64,000 nucleotides of DNA from Pseudomonadota bacterium (GCA_020161695.1 JAIUOO010000010.1:84517-148516), one strand, 5' to 3'. Positions 21,035 to 30,922 are shown, counted from the stretch's first letter. The notes: a model not told the origin generated them from the sequence alone. Program-made: numbers and translations.

Positions 21035-23620
21035 TCAGACGCCGATCGTGGCGGCGCCGATCAGCGCGTCGTCATCGTTGCCGGGAGCGAGGGCGGTCGC
21101 CCTCACGCCGCGCGCGCGCTCGATCGAAGCGGCGATGACCGGCGCCATGTCGGGCGTCACGGGGCGGGCGAAGACGAAGCCCTGAACGATGTCGCAGCCG
21201 AGTTCGGTCAACACGTCCACTTCGGCTGCCCGTTCGGCGCCCTCGGCGACGACGGTCATGCCGAGGCCGCGCGACAGCGCGATGATGCCGCCGAGCAGCT
21301 TGCGCTTCTCGGGCTTGGTGGCGATGCCATCGACGAAGGACCGGTCGACCTTCAACCGGTCGAAGGGCAGCCGCGTCAGGTAGCCGAGCGAGGAATAGCC
21401 CGAGCCGAAATCGTCGAGGGCGAGGCGCACGCCGAGAGCCGACAGGGCGGTCAGCGTCCGGCTGATGCGCTGTTCGGAATGATCGACGAACAGGCTCTCG
21501 GTCAGTTCGAGGCACAGGAGATCGGGCGGCAGTCCGGTTTCCCAGAGAACGGCGGACACCGCCGTCTCGAAATCCATGTTCCAGAATTGAGCCGGCGAAA
21601 CATTGACCGACACGGTGCGCGCGGGCAGACCGGCATCGAGCCAGGCCCGGCCCTGACGGCAGGCTTCGCGCAGAACCCAGAGGCCGAGATCGACGATCAG
21701 GCCGGAACTTTCCGCGATCGGTATGAACTCGGCCGGCGAGATCGGTCCGCGCTCGGGATGGGTCCAGCGCAGCAACGCCTCGAAGCCGATGACGCGTCGG
21801 GTCGAAAGGTCGACCTGCGCCTGATAATGCGCGTTGAGCGCGCCCTCCTCCACGGCATGGCGCAGGTGGCGGCCGAGATCGAGACGCTGCTCGACCGCGA
21901 CGGCATAGGCGGGTTCGAAGACCATGGCCCGACCCCGCCCGGCCTCCTTCGCCATGTAGAGCGCGAGGTCGGCATTTCGCATGGCGATATCGACGCTGCC
22001 GCCGTTGTCCGGCAAGTTGGCGATGCCGACCGTCGCGCCGATGAAGGCTTCGCCCTCGCTGAGATCGACCGGCCCGGACAGGCGGGCGATGATCCGCTCG
22101 GCGAGCTCGATCACGTCCTCCCCGCTCGCGTGGCGCTCGGGAAGGATGGCGAACTCATCGCCGCCGAGACGGGCGACGAAGGCTCGTGGCCCCAGTTCCT
22201 GGCGCAGCAGCAGGGCGACGCGGGTGAGCAACTCGTCGCCGGCCGCATGGCCGAGCGAGTCGTTGACCTCCTTGAAGCGGTCGAGGTCAATGAGCAGCAG
22301 CGAGCCGTTGGTTCCGTTCCGGAAACAGGCGTCGATGAGGGCAGCCAGCTCGCGTTTGAACAGGGCGCGGTTGGCAAGCCCGGTCAGCGGGTCGGAATAG
22401 GCGAGATGTTCGAGCTGGCGCTGGGCGTGCTTGCGCTCGGTCACGTCCTGGATTGTCCCGATCAGGCCGAGGACGCGACCTTCGGCGAGTTCGGCCTTGC
22501 AGGTGAGGGCGAGGTCGCTGACCGAGCCGTCGGCGTGGCCGACCTGTACATCCACGGTCTCGGTGCGACGGGTGCGGATGACGCTGCGCTGCATTTCCAC
22601 GACGCGCGCCGCGCCGTCATCCAGAAAGCGCGCGAGAATGTTCTGGTGGGTGGTGTCGAAGGTCTCCGGGTCGAGACCGAGGAGAGCGAAGACCTCGGGC
22701 GCCCAGGCGACCTGCTTGTCGCCGAGCCGGTAGCTCCAGGTGCCGATCTTGCCAAGGCGATGCGCCTCCTGAAGGGCGCTGGTGCGGCGGTCGAGCATGT
22801 CCTCGGTGCGACGCAGCTTGGTGATGTCGCTGGCCGTGCCGCGGTAGCCGAGGAAGACGCCGTTCGCGTCGAAATTCGGCTTGCCGCTGGAGCGGATCGT
22901 GACGCAGGAGCCGTCCCCTCCTATTACCGAATAGGCGAAGTCTCGAAACGGCCTGTGGGCCTCCATGTCGGCGCGGTGGGCAGCCATGGCGTCGCGGTCT
23001 TCAGGCAGGAAGGGCAGCTCCCAACGCGGCTTGCCGCCGGCGGCGACGGTCTGGATCGCCGAGAAGCCACCGTCGTGTATCGCGTGTGGCAGCAGCCGGT
23101 GTTCCGCGTCGCTTTCCCAGCACCAGTCCGAGGCCGTCGCGACGAAGTCAGCGAGACGCTGTTCGCTTTCCGCCAGCCGGCGCATGGCGCGCATTTCCTC
23201 GCTGACGTCGCGCACGATGCCGGATACGCGACGGATATCGCCGTCTTCATCGCGCTCGGCCTCGCCGTGCACCATGTAGTCGATAATCTCGCCACACCGC
23301 CGCAGGAAGCGGCCATGGACCGCATAGGCCTCGCCGGTGCGCCAGCACTGCTCGTAGGCGCGGGCGATGATCGGGCGGGACTCGGCCAGATAGCCGCCGC
23401 GCACGGTCAGGATCGGCACCGCGCCGTCGTCGGTTTCCATTTCATACATCGCCGCGAGTTCCGGCGAGATCCAGAAATTGGGGCTGTCCGCGGCCGCTGC
23501 CTGCCAATAGCCCATCCGCGCGATGCCCATCGCGCGCTTCAGAAGGTCGTCGCCGCTGATCCGGGGGGCCGGCGGATGTTGTCTGGCCTCGCGCCGTCGC
23601 GGGGCCTTCTTTGCGGCCAT
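21035..23620 (-). CDS. PAS-GGDEF-EAL cyclic-di-GMP protein
   Basis: About 861 residues, with three PAS/PAC-like sensory domains (roughly 35-150, 155-270, 285-395), then GGDEF (400-560) and EAL (575-830). The cyclase motif is an intact GGDEF in RLGGDEFAI, but the inhibitory site expected as RxxD reads RAFV. The phosphodiesterase motifs EALLRW, ELTES, DDFGSGYSS, KVDRSFV and QGFVFARP are intact. It could therefore both make and degrade c-di-GMP. No transmembrane segment is seen, so it is a cytoplasmic sensor. I prefer the ATG at 23620; a GTG at 23626 is possible. It is convergent with maeB (7 bp gap). Confidence 0.92.
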   Translation of the reverse strand: MAAKKAPRRREARQHPPAPRISGDDLLKRAMGIARMGYWQAAAADSPNFWISPELAAMYEMETDDGAVPILTVRGGYLAESRPIIARAYEQCWRTGEAYAVHGRFLRRCGEIIDYMVHGEAERDEDGDIRRVSGIVRDVSEEMRAMRRLAESEQRLADFVATASDWCWESDAEHRLLPHAIHDGGFSAIQTVAAGGKPRWELPFLPEDRDAMAAHRADMEAHRPFRDFAYSVIGGDGSCVTIRSSGKPNFDANGVFLGYRGTASDITKLRRTEDMLDRRTSALQEAHRLGKIGTWSYRLGDKQVAWAPEVFALLGLDPETFDTTHQNILARFLDDGAARVVEMQRSVIRTRRTETVDVQVGHADGSVSDLALTCKAELAEGRVLGLIGTIQDVTERKHAQRQLEHLAYSDPLTGLANRALFKRELAALIDACFRNGTNGSLLLIDLDRFKEVNDSLGHAAGDELLTRVALLLRQELGPRAFVARLGGDEFAILPERHASGEDVIELAERIIARLSGPVDLSEGEAFIGATVGIANLPDNGGSVDIAMRNADLALYMAKEAGRGRAMVFEPAYAVAVEQRLDLGRHLRHAVEEGALNAHYQAQVDLSTRRVIGFEALLRWTHPERGPISPAEFIPIAESSGLIVDLGLWVLREACRQGRAWLDAGLPARTVSVNVSPAQFWNMDFETAVSAVLWETGLPPDLLCLELTESLFVDHSEQRISRTLTALSALGVRLALDDFGSGYSSLGYLTRLPFDRLKVDRSFVDGIATKPEKRKLLGGIIALSRGLGMTVVAEGAERAAEVDVLTELGCDIVQGFVFARPVTPDMAPVIAASIERARGVRATALAPGNDDDALIGAATIGV

Positions 23621-23732
23621 GATCACGAACCCGAAGAGCTGCCATGCGATTGTCGCTGGGGTGACTTAGCAACTCGTTACGTTTCTCATGGCTGAACGCC
23701 AAAGTTGCAGAATTTCCGGAAGGCATGAAGCG

Positions 23733-24362
23733 ATGGCCGGTAGCGGTTCAAACGGTGCGACGATCCCTGTTTTCGACATCGGGCAAGTGCTGCTGCGCTG
23801 GGAGCCGAGAGCAGCGCTCGCCCGCATCACCGGCTCGGAGGCCGAGGCTGACGCATTCATGCAGGAGGTCGATTTTGCGGCCTGGCATGGACGGCAGGAT
23901 GCCGGCCGTCTCGTGGCTGCAGCCGTTGCCGAGCACAGTGCGCGCTTTCCGCATCACGCCGCGGTCTTCGCGGCCTTTTACGACCGCTGGCTGGATGCCG
24001 TGCCGGGCGAGGTGCCAGGCACGCGCGCCATTTTCGAGGCGTTGCGGATGCGCGGGCCGGTCTACGGCATCTCGAACTTTTCACGCGAGCTGTTCGACCG
24101 CACCGTGCCGGCCCATCCGTTTCTCGGCGGATTCACCGGGCTGGTCCTTTCGGCCGATGTCGGCATCAACAAGCCGGATCCGCGCATCTATCGCATTCTG
24201 TGCGAGCGGCACGGTCTCGAGCCACAGGCCTGCGTGTTCATCGATGACAGCGCGAAAAACGTCGAAGCCGCGCGCGCCGCGGGCATGCGCGGCATCGTCT
24301 TCACGGATGCTGGCGCGCTTTCTTCGGCGCTCGCCGCGATGGGACTTGCGACGACGGCCTGA
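23733..24362 (+). CDS. HAD-superfamily subfamily IA hydrolase
   Basis: A 209-residue phosphatase- or dehalogenase-like protein. The nucleophile motif reads VFDIGQVL, where the second acidic residue is Gly, as in the YihX/haloacid-dehalogenase branch. Motif II is GISNFSR, motif III the Lys in GINKPDPRIY and motif IV CVFIDDSAKN. I use the ATG giving MAGSGSNG, with GGAAGG upstream; an ATG 15 codons earlier is less likely. The 3' end overlaps the convergent histidine kinase gene by 62 bp. Confidence 0.85.
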   Translation: MAGSGSNGATIPVFDIGQVLLRWEPRAALARITGSEAEADAFMQEVDFAAWHGRQDAGRLVAAAVAEHSARFPHHAAVFAAFYDRWLDAVPGEVPGTRAIFEALRMRGPVYGISNFSRELFDRTVPAHPFLGGFTGLVLSADVGINKPDPRIYRILCERHGLEPQACVFIDDSAKNVEAARAAGMRGIVFTDAGALSSALAAMGLATTA

Positions 24363-26388
24363 CATGGGTGGCGATCGCCTCGGACAGGCGATCCCGGTCC
24401 AGCGGCTTGGTCAGGAACGCGTCCATGCCGGCGGCGATGGCCGCGGCGCGATCCTCGGCGAAGGCATTGGCGGTCAGCGCCACGATGGGCACCCGGCGGT
24501 CGGCCCCTTCACGGGCGCGGATCATGGCGGCTGCCGACAGCCCGTCGCACTCGGGCATCTGCATGTCCATCAGGACGAGGTCGACGGCGAGGGCGGGATC
24601 GAGCGCCATGTCCACGGCGGCGCGGCCATCGCGCGCCCAGTGGGGCGTGTGCCCGAGTTTTTCAAGCAGGCGGCGAACGAGGAGCGCGTTGACGTCGTTG
24701 TCCTCGGCGACAAGCACCGATAGCCGCTGGAGCGGCGGCTCGGCCGTCGCAGACGGCACCAGCGCCGGCGCGTCGATCGAGCCATCGGTGGTGGAAGCCG
24801 CATTGTCGATCGGCTGAAGCTGCATCAGCAGAGACGTTTCACGGACGGGCGAGACCAGCCAGCCGCCGACACCGCGCGCGCGCCAGCGCGCGATGTCGCC
24901 GCGCGCCGCCGGCGTCACCAGCAGGACGGTCCGGCCAGAGCGCTCGCCCAGCGCGGTCATGGCGTCGCCCAGCGCATCATCGCCCATGCGCCCGTCGAGA
25001 ATGGTCGCGTCGAAACGGCCATCGGCGGCGATATCCGCAGCCGAGGCCGCCCGCGTGACCATTGCCCCGCGTGCGGTCAACCGCTGCGCGAGAATGCCGG
25101 CCTCGACCGCGGCGCTCGACAGGATCATCACGGCGAGGCCGCCGAGGCGTTCCGGCTGCTCCACCGGGCCGGCGGCGACCAGAGGCAGGCGCACCCGAAA
25201 GGTGGCGCCGCGGCCCGGCTCCGACTGCAGCGTCAGTCCGCCGCCCATGCGCTGGACGATACGGCGCGAGATGGCGAGGCCGAGACCCGTGCCGGCATGA
25301 CGGCGCGCGAATGTGGTTTCGCCCTGCTCGAACTCCGCGAAGATGCGCTCCGCATCGCTCTTGGCGATGCCGGGCCCGGTGTCGCGCACCTCGATGACCA
25401 GATGCGCCTCGTCGCGGTCGACGGTGATGGCGACGCCGCCGCTTTCGGTGAATTTCACGGCATTGCCGGCGAGGTTGATCAGCACCTGGCGCAGCCGGGT
25501 CGCGTCGCCGAGCAGGCGCGCGGGCAAGGAGGGATCCACCGCGACCGCGAGATCCAGCCCTTTCGCGTGCGCGCGCGTTGCCAGCAGTTCGGCGACGCCC
25601 TCGACGAGGGGCAGAAGCTCGAAGGGGGCGGCCGTGAGGTCGAGGCGTCCGGCCTCGATCTTCGAGAAGTCGAGGATTTCATCGATCAGCGACAGCAGCG
25701 CGGCGCCGGACGACCTGACGACCTCGGCGTAATTGCGCTGCTCGGGGGTGAGCGGAGTGTCGATGAGCAGGTCGGCCATGCCCATAATGCCGTTCAGGGG
25801 CGTGCGTATCTCGTGGCTGACGGTGGCGAGGAAGCGCGACTTGGCCTCGTTCGCCGTCTGCGCGCGGGCGCGCGAGTGCGCGAGCGCCAGTTCCGCCGCC
25901 TTGCGCTCGGTGATGTCGCGGCCGACGGACTGAAGTTGTGCGGCGCCCTCGCCGTCGCGCACGGCGTGGTGGCGCCAGGCGATCCAGCGTTCGCCATCCG
26001 GCGTCTGGATGCGCTCGTCGATGCTCTGCGAACCGTCGCTCTCTCGTCGGCTGGTACCCCGCTCGAGCACATTCGGCTCGACGGCGCGGCCGACCAGTGC
26101 GTCGGGTGGCTCGCCGATCAGCGCGCTATAGGCGCGGTTGGCGAAGGTGATGGCGCCGGCATGGTCGCGGCGAACGATCAGGTCGCCCTGTGCATCGACG
26201 AGGCCACGATGAAGTTCCTCGCTCTCGGCCAGTTCGAACACGCGGTCCGTCAGCGTCTCGACGGTTTCCTCGAGCGCTGTGGCCTTGCGCGCGAGCGCGC
26301 GCCGCGCATGAACGAGATGCACGACGCCAGCCAGACCAGCGACGCCGAGCGCCGCCGCGCCGCCAGCGACCAGGGCGATAGCATCCAC
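24301..26388 (-). CDS. Hybrid sensor histidine kinase
   Basis: About 695 residues: one N-terminal membrane helix (residues 2-25), a coiled coil, a PAS domain, HisKA with the phospho-His in SHEIRTPLNGI, HATPase_c (INLAGNAVKF, DTGPGIA, GTGLGLAIS), a first receiver-like domain and a second complete receiver (VLVAEDNDVN, LVLMDMQMPECDG, FLTKPLD). The first receiver lacks the acidic pair (it reads MILSSAAV) and is probably inactive. The GTG at 26388 has GGGGAG seven bases upstream and is preferred over a TTG at 26409. No partner regulator is adjacent. Confidence 0.88.
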   Translation of the reverse strand: MDAIALVAGGAAALGVAGLAGVVHLVHARRALARKATALEETVETLTDRVFELAESEELHRGLVDAQGDLIVRRDHAGAITFANRAYSALIGEPPDALVGRAVEPNVLERGTSRRESDGSQSIDERIQTPDGERWIAWRHHAVRDGEGAAQLQSVGRDITERKAAELALAHSRARAQTANEAKSRFLATVSHEIRTPLNGIMGMADLLIDTPLTPEQRNYAEVVRSSGAALLSLIDEILDFSKIEAGRLDLTAAPFELLPLVEGVAELLATRAHAKGLDLAVAVDPSLPARLLGDATRLRQVLINLAGNAVKFTESGGVAITVDRDEAHLVIEVRDTGPGIAKSDAERIFAEFEQGETTFARRHAGTGLGLAISRRIVQRMGGGLTLQSEPGRGATFRVRLPLVAAGPVEQPERLGGLAVMILSSAAVEAGILAQRLTARGAMVTRAASAADIAADGRFDATILDGRMGDDALGDAMTALGERSGRTVLLVTPAARGDIARWRARGVGGWLVSPVRETSLLMQLQPIDNAASTTDGSIDAPALVPSATAEPPLQRLSVLVAEDNDVNALLVRRLLEKLGHTPHWARDGRAAVDMALDPALAVDLVLMDMQMPECDGLSAAAMIRAREGADRRVPIVALTANAFAEDRAAAIAAGMDAFLTKPLDRDRLSEAIATHVRPSSQVPSRRAPKKARQHP

Positions 26389-26629
26389 GACCGATCTCCC
26401 CGCGACCAAACCCGGCGACGACCCTAGGCAATCGCGGTTGATGCGGGGTTACCGACGGCATCATGCAGCCCCATTGCGACACCGGCATCGTCTGCCCGCG
26501 ATCGATCGCGCCAAGCCGGAGACCGCGAGGCGGTCTCGGGGGCGCCTTTTGCGGGGGCCGCCCCGGGGGAACTCGCCTCTGGCCGCATCGAGGCGCGCCC
26601 AAACGCGGGTGGGTCCCGGGTCACCGGCC

Positions 26630-28162
26630 TCACGCGGCGGCGCGAACCCGCTCTCCGGCGGCGCGGTAGGTCAGGGCTTCCGCCAGATGATTGCGGCCGA
26701 TCATGTCCTCCTCCGCCAGATCCGCGATGGTTCGCGCCACCTTGAGAACGCGATGATAGGCCCTGGCCGAGAGACGCATCGCGTCCGCGGCGTTGCGCAG
26801 CAGGGCTAGCCCCGCAGCATCAGGTCGGGTCATCTCGTCGATGACCGAAGGCGGCGCATGAGCATTGAGCCGCACGCCGGCATGAGCCGCATAACGTGCG
26901 GCCTGCCGGGCGCGGGCGGCTGCAACCCGCGCTGCGACGGCGGCACTGCCTTCGGCCGGTGCCGGCAGGATCAGGTCGGCAGCCGAGACGGCAGGCACCT
27001 CGATCAGCAGATCCATGCGATCGAGCAGCGGACCCGAGAGCTTCGCCTGATAGTCGGCCATGCAGCGGTCATTGGGCATGCGCTTGCACGCGAATCCCGG
27101 CTCGGTGGCGTGGCCACAGCGGCAGGGGTTCATGGCGGCCACGAGCTGGAAACGCGCCGGAAAGGTCACGCGCTGGTTGGCGCGGGCGATGACGGCCTCG
27201 CCCGTCTCGATCGGCTGGCGAAGTCCGTCGAGGACATGCGGCTGGAACTCCGGCATCTCATCGAGGAACAAGACGCCGTGATGCGCCAGCGACACCTCGC
27301 CTGGGCGCACGCGCAGGCCACCGCCGATGAGCGCCGCCATCGAGGCGGAGTGATGGGGATTGCGGAACGGCCGCCGGGCGGTGAGCCGGCCGCCCTCCAG
27401 TTCGCCGGCGACCGAATGGATCATCGACACTTCCAGCAGCTCGGCAGGCGCGAGCGGCGGCAGGATCGACGGCATGCGGCTCGCCAGCATGGACTTGCCG
27501 GATCCGGGCGGGCCGCTCATCAGCAGGGCGTGCCCGCCGGCCGCGGCGATCTCAATCGCGCGCTTGGCGCTTTCCTGGCCCTTGATGTCATGGAGATCGG
27601 CGAGGCCCGGTTCGACCGCCCTGATGCCCGGGACGGGCCGGGACAGAACCTGCGCGCCGCGGAAATGATTGACGAGCTGGAGGAGGTTGTCGGCCGCCAG
27701 CACCTCGACATCGTCGCCCGCCCATGCCGCTTCCGGGCCGCAGGCGGCCGGGCAGATGACGCCGAGACCCATGGCGTTCGCGGCCATGGCCGCCGGCAAG
27801 ACGCCTGCGACGGGCGTGATGCGGCCATCAAGCGCCAGCTCACCGAGGACCATGAAGCCGCCGAGCGCGTCAGGCGGGATCGCGCCGATCGCGGCCATGA
27901 GGCCGAGCGCGATCGGCAGGTCGAAATGCGAGCCCTCCTTCGGCAAGTCGGCCGGTGCGAGATTGACCGTGATGCGCCGGCCCGGCAGTGCCAGCCCCGA
28001 CGCCACCAGCGCCGAGCGCACTCGCTCCCGCGCCTCGCTGACGGCCTTGTCGGGAAGACCGACAATGTTGAACACCACCTGCCCGGAGAGGACGTGGACC
28101 TGCACGTCCACCAGCTTGGCCTCAATCCCCTCGAACGCGACCGTCGCGACCCGTTGAACCAT
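26630..28162 (-). CDS. comM: YifB/ComM-family Mg-chelatase-like AAA ATPase
   Basis: About 510 residues. The N-terminal Lon-protease-like domain (VDVQVHVLSGQVVFNIVGLP) is followed by an AAA+ module with Walker A GPPGSGKS, Walker B FLDEMPEF, and a C-terminal Mg_chelatase domain (LSARAYHRVLKVARTIADL). ComM is a hexameric helicase that promotes branch migration during natural transformation. The start is set at MVQRVATVAFEG by family alignment. The 220 bp between its stop and the kinase gene hold no recognisable feature. Confidence 0.92.
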   Translation of the reverse strand: MVQRVATVAFEGIEAKLVDVQVHVLSGQVVFNIVGLPDKAVSEARERVRSALVASGLALPGRRITVNLAPADLPKEGSHFDLPIALGLMAAIGAIPPDALGGFMVLGELALDGRITPVAGVLPAAMAANAMGLGVICPAACGPEAAWAGDDVEVLAADNLLQLVNHFRGAQVLSRPVPGIRAVEPGLADLHDIKGQESAKRAIEIAAAGGHALLMSGPPGSGKSMLASRMPSILPPLAPAELLEVSMIHSVAGELEGGRLTARRPFRNPHHSASMAALIGGGLRVRPGEVSLAHHGVLFLDEMPEFQPHVLDGLRQPIETGEAVIARANQRVTFPARFQLVAAMNPCRCGHATEPGFACKRMPNDRCMADYQAKLSGPLLDRMDLLIEVPAVSAADLILPAPAEGSAAVAARVAAARARQAARYAAHAGVRLNAHAPPSVIDEMTRPDAAGLALLRNAADAMRLSARAYHRVLKVARTIADLAEEDMIGRNHLAEALTYRAAGERVRAAA

Positions 28163-28284
28163 GGCCCACCCCCGATGGCCATCCATGCACGAGATCCGCA
28201 TAAGAACAATAAGGGAACATCCGTATCGCCGCCGGCGAGGGCCCAGAGCATGCGTCGCGGCGTTGCAGAGGGCGGCTGCCGCTG

Positions 28285-28393
28285 GACCGCGATCTCCGAG
28301 GCGCTAATCGGGCGCCTTCAGAGATCGTGGTCTGGCTGTTAACAAGTAGCTAGTCTGCACCAGATAAGGGCGGCGCTCCGGCGCCGCCTTTTT
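28285..28393 (+). ncRNA. Candidate trans-acting small RNA between comM and gshB
   Basis: The 326-bp gap between two minus-strand genes holds, on the plus strand, a two-stem hairpin (CGATCTC 28290-28296 with GAGATCG 28321-28327; AGGCGC 28299-28304 with GCGCCT 28312-28317). Then comes a single-stranded linker with TTAACAAGTAGC, and a strong terminator (GGCGGCGC 28369-28376, loop TCCG, GCGCCGCC 28381-28388, then five T). No plus-strand gene exists for this terminator to serve, so a short independent transcript is likely. A possible internal promoter (TTCAGA-N17-TAACAA at 28317-28345) would give a shorter RNA. I have an uncertain recollection that the alphaproteobacterial family including MmgR (alpha-r8) sits in a similar context. 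Confidence 0.45.
28369..28393 (+). terminator. Rho-independent terminator of the candidate sRNA
   Basis: An 8-bp perfect GC stem with a TCCG loop, followed by TTTTT. The T tract lies on the plus strand, so it ends rightward transcription; it may also help to stop leftward transcripts from gshB. Confidence 0.8.
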
Positions 28394-28488
28394 CTTTGCG
28401 CTACCGCTTTCACGACGGCAGACGGGCCTGCGGCCTCGGAAATTCGCAAGGCCCGGAGCGCTCAGAACCGGAAGACAGTGGCCGCCGC

Positions 28489-29475
28489 CTACTTCCTCTT
28501 CGCCTCGATCACATCCCAGATCTGCGCGGCGATGTCCGGCCCGCCGAGCCGGCGGATGGCGCGGATGCCTGTCGGCGCCGTGACATTGATCTCGGTGAGG
28601 TTGCCGCCGATCACGTCGATGCCGGCGATGATGATGCCACGCTCCCTCAGCGCCGGCCCTATGGTCTCGCAGATTTCCCGTTCGCGCGGCGTGAGCTGCG
28701 TCGTCTCGGCGGCGCCGCCGCGCACCATGTTGGACCTGAGGTCGTCGGCTGCGGGCACGCGGTTGACCGCGCCTGCGAATGTCCCGTCGACGAGGATGAT
28801 GCGCTTGTCGCCGTCGCGCACGGCCGGCAGGTAGTGCTGGATCACCCAGGGCTCGCGGGTGAGCGCCGCGAACGTGTCGAGGAAGGAGCCGAAATTCTCG
28901 TCGTCCTTGCGGATGCGGAAGACGCCGGCGCCGCCATGACCGTAGAGCGGCTTCATGACGATGTCCCCCATCTCCTTCCGGAACGCGCGGATCGCGTCGA
29001 AATCGCGGGTGATCAGCGTCGCCGGCATCAGCTGCGGGAACAGCGTGACGAAGACCTTCTCCGGTGCGTTGCGGACGTGGAAGGGGTCGTTGACGACCAG
29101 CGTCTGCGGGTGGACGCGCTCGAGGAAATGCGTCGCCGTGATGTAGTGCAGGTCGAAGGGCGGGTCCTGCCGCATCAGAATCACGTCGAAGCTCGCGAGC
29201 GGCACGCGCGCGCCCTCGCCGAGGGTGAAATGGTCGCCCTCGGTGTCGCGCACGGCAAGCGGATGGGCGAGCGTGCTCGGCACGCCGTCGCGCATGGCCA
29301 GCTTGTCGGGATGGTAATAGTGGAGGTCGTGACCGCGCGCCTGGGCTTCCAGCATCAGTGCGAAGCCGGAATCGCCGGCAATCCTGATCGACGCCATCGG
29401 ATCGGTCTGCACCGCCACCTTCAGGCGCGCCCTGCCGCCGATTTGGGGGGCGGCTGCTTCGGCCTTCTCGCTCAT
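28489..29475 (-). CDS. gshB: Glutathione synthetase
   Basis: A 328-residue ATP-grasp enzyme that adds glycine to gamma-glutamylcysteine. [61 protein letters not shown] and the C-terminal [12 protein letters not shown] are the conserved GshB segments. It follows yraN by 12 bp and is the last gene of the rsmI-yraN-gshB unit. gshA is not in the window. Confidence 0.95.
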   Translation of the reverse strand: MSEKAEAAAPQIGGRARLKVAVQTDPMASIRIAGDSGFALMLEAQARGHDLHYYHPDKLAMRDGVPSTLAHPLAVRDTEGDHFTLGEGARVPLASFDVILMRQDPPFDLHYITATHFLERVHPQTLVVNDPFHVRNAPEKVFVTLFPQLMPATLITRDFDAIRAFRKEMGDIVMKPLYGHGGAGVFRIRKDDENFGSFLDTFAALTREPWVIQHYLPAVRDGDKRIILVDGTFAGAVNRVPAADDLRSNMVRGGAAETTQLTPREREICETIGPALRERGIIIAGIDVIGGNLTEINVTAPTGIRAIRRLGGPDIAAQIWDVIEAKRK

Positions 29476-29487
29476 GCGGTATTCCTT

Positions 29488-29868
29488 TCAGGCATCGGCG
29501 TCGAATGCACCCTGTATATGGCGCGGCCAATGGCCTTTCGATACCAGCATCAGGTCGTAGCGCCTATCGCCGGCCGCATGGCGGGGATGCCGCGCGCACC
29601 AGAACTCGGCGGCCTGCGTGATCCGGCGGCGCTGCGCGGCGGTCAGGGCGATCTCGGCCGAGGCGAGGTCGCCCCGCGCCTTGACCTCGACGAAGACGAG
29701 GATGCGGCCGCGCTTGGCCACCAGGTCGATCTCGGCGCCGGGCGCGCGCCAGCGCCGGGCGAGGATGCGATAGCCCTTGGCGACGAGCATGAGCAGCGCG
29801 GCGGTTTCGGCCAGCCGGCCGCGTCCCCAGGCGGCGGTGCGGCGCGGATCGGCCTCGCGGCGCGCCAT
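29488..29868 (-). CDS. YraN-family (UPF0102) endonuclease-like protein
   Basis: A 126-residue protein. GRLAETAALLMLVAKGYRIL, then PGAEIDLVAKRGRILVFVEVKAR, carries the nuclease-fold motif E-x(n)-D-x(n)-EVK typical of the YraN/UPF0102 group. The cellular role is not established. The start ATG is 2 bp after the rsmI stop, the usual order in this class. Confidence 0.92.
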   Translation of the reverse strand: MARREADPRRTAAWGRGRLAETAALLMLVAKGYRILARRWRAPGAEIDLVAKRGRILVFVEVKARGDLASAEIALTAAQRRRITQAAEFWCARHPRHAAGDRRYDLMLVSKGHWPRHIQGAFDADA

Positions 29869-29870
29869 GG

Positions 29871-30776
29871 TCAATCCTTCGCGAGGGTCAGCGCCCGCTG
29901 ATAGAGGTCGCGGCGCGGCAGGCCCGTGGCCTCGGCGATACGGGCGGCGGCATCCTTCACCGAGCCTTCGGCAAGGGCTGCGCGCAGCAGAGCATCGACA
30001 TCCGCCGCCTCGGGGACGGCGGCCGGGCCGGGCGGGCCGACGACGAGGACGATCTCGCCGCGCGGTTCGCCGGCTTCGGCATAGTGGCCGGCAAGATCCG
30101 GGAGCGAGCCGCGCCTGATTTCCTCGTGGGCCTTGGTCAGTTCCCGGCAGACAGCCGCCGCGCGGGGGCCGAGCTCGGCGGCGAGATCGGCCAGCGATGC
30201 GGCAAGGCGCGGACCGGTCTCGAAGAAGACCAGCGAGCCGGGAACGCCAGCCAGCGCCTTTGCGCGCTGGCGCCGGCCGACGGTCTTCACGGGCAGGAAG
30301 CCGTCGAAGAAGAAGGCATCGGTCGGCAGGCCCGCCGCGACGAGGGCCGCGAGCGGCGCGGAAGGCCCGGGCACGGGGATGACGGGATGGCCCGCCTCGC
30401 GCGTGGCCTCCACCAGCTTGAAGCCGGGATCGGAGACCAGCGGCGTCCCGGCATCCGAGACCAGAGCCAGTGCCTCGCCGGCGGCGAGCCTTGCGAGCAG
30501 TTTCGGCCGCATCTCCGCGGCATTGTGCTCGTGATAGGGCGCAAGCCTGGTCGCGAGCCCGAAATGGTCGATGAGGCGGCGCGTCACACGGCTGTCCTCG
30601 CAGGCGACGAGATCGGCCGCCGCCAGCGTCTCGATTGCCCGGATGGTGATGTCGCGCAGGTTGCCGATGGGCGTCGCGACCACGTGGAGGCCCGGCTCCA
30701 GCGGGCGGGCGAGGAAATCCTTGCCGCCGATCAGGTAGCGGCGGCTGGACGGGGCGGGGGCTTCTGGGGCGGTCAT
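29871..30776 (-). CDS. rsmI: 16S rRNA (cytidine-2'-O)-methyltransferase RsmI
   Basis: About 301 residues of the tetrapyrrole-methylase fold. GLHVVATPIGNLRDITIRAIETL, CEDSRVTRRLIDHFG, ALVSDAGTPLVSDPG and FFDGFLP are diagnostic of RsmI, which methylates C1402 of 16S rRNA with SAM. The start MTAPEAPAP is chosen because the preceding frame is not conserved; another ATG lies at 30827. It is the first gene of the operon with yraN and gshB and is divergent from the LpoA-like lipoprotein gene, an arrangement conserved in many proteobacteria. Confidence 0.94.
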   Translation of the reverse strand: MTAPEAPAPSSRRYLIGGKDFLARPLEPGLHVVATPIGNLRDITIRAIETLAAADLVACEDSRVTRRLIDHFGLATRLAPYHEHNAAEMRPKLLARLAAGEALALVSDAGTPLVSDPGFKLVEATREAGHPVIPVPGPSAPLAALVAAGLPTDAFFFDGFLPVKTVGRRQRAKALAGVPGSLVFFETGPRLAASLADLAAELGPRAAAVCRELTKAHEEIRRGSLPDLAGHYAEAGEPRGEIVLVVGPPGPAAVPEAADVDALLRAALAEGSVKDAAARIAEATGLPRRDLYQRALTLAKD

Positions 30777-30892
30777 CACGGTACTCTCTTGCGCGGACAC
30801 TATGGCCTTGCGCCGGGTCGCGTCCATCGCACAGCCGCATGTCAGAGGCCGCACCTGTTGCTGATTCACCACGCAGAATCGGTGCATGCTGT

Positions 30893-30922
30893 TTGACCCG
30901 GCCCCTGCCTCGCGGCTATGCC
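30893..30922 (+). promoter_or_regulatory. Possible promoter of the LpoA-like gene
   Basis: TTGACC (30893-30898), 18 bp, then TATGCC (30917-30922) lies about 40 bp before the GTG start. The -10 is weak. Confidence 0.3.
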
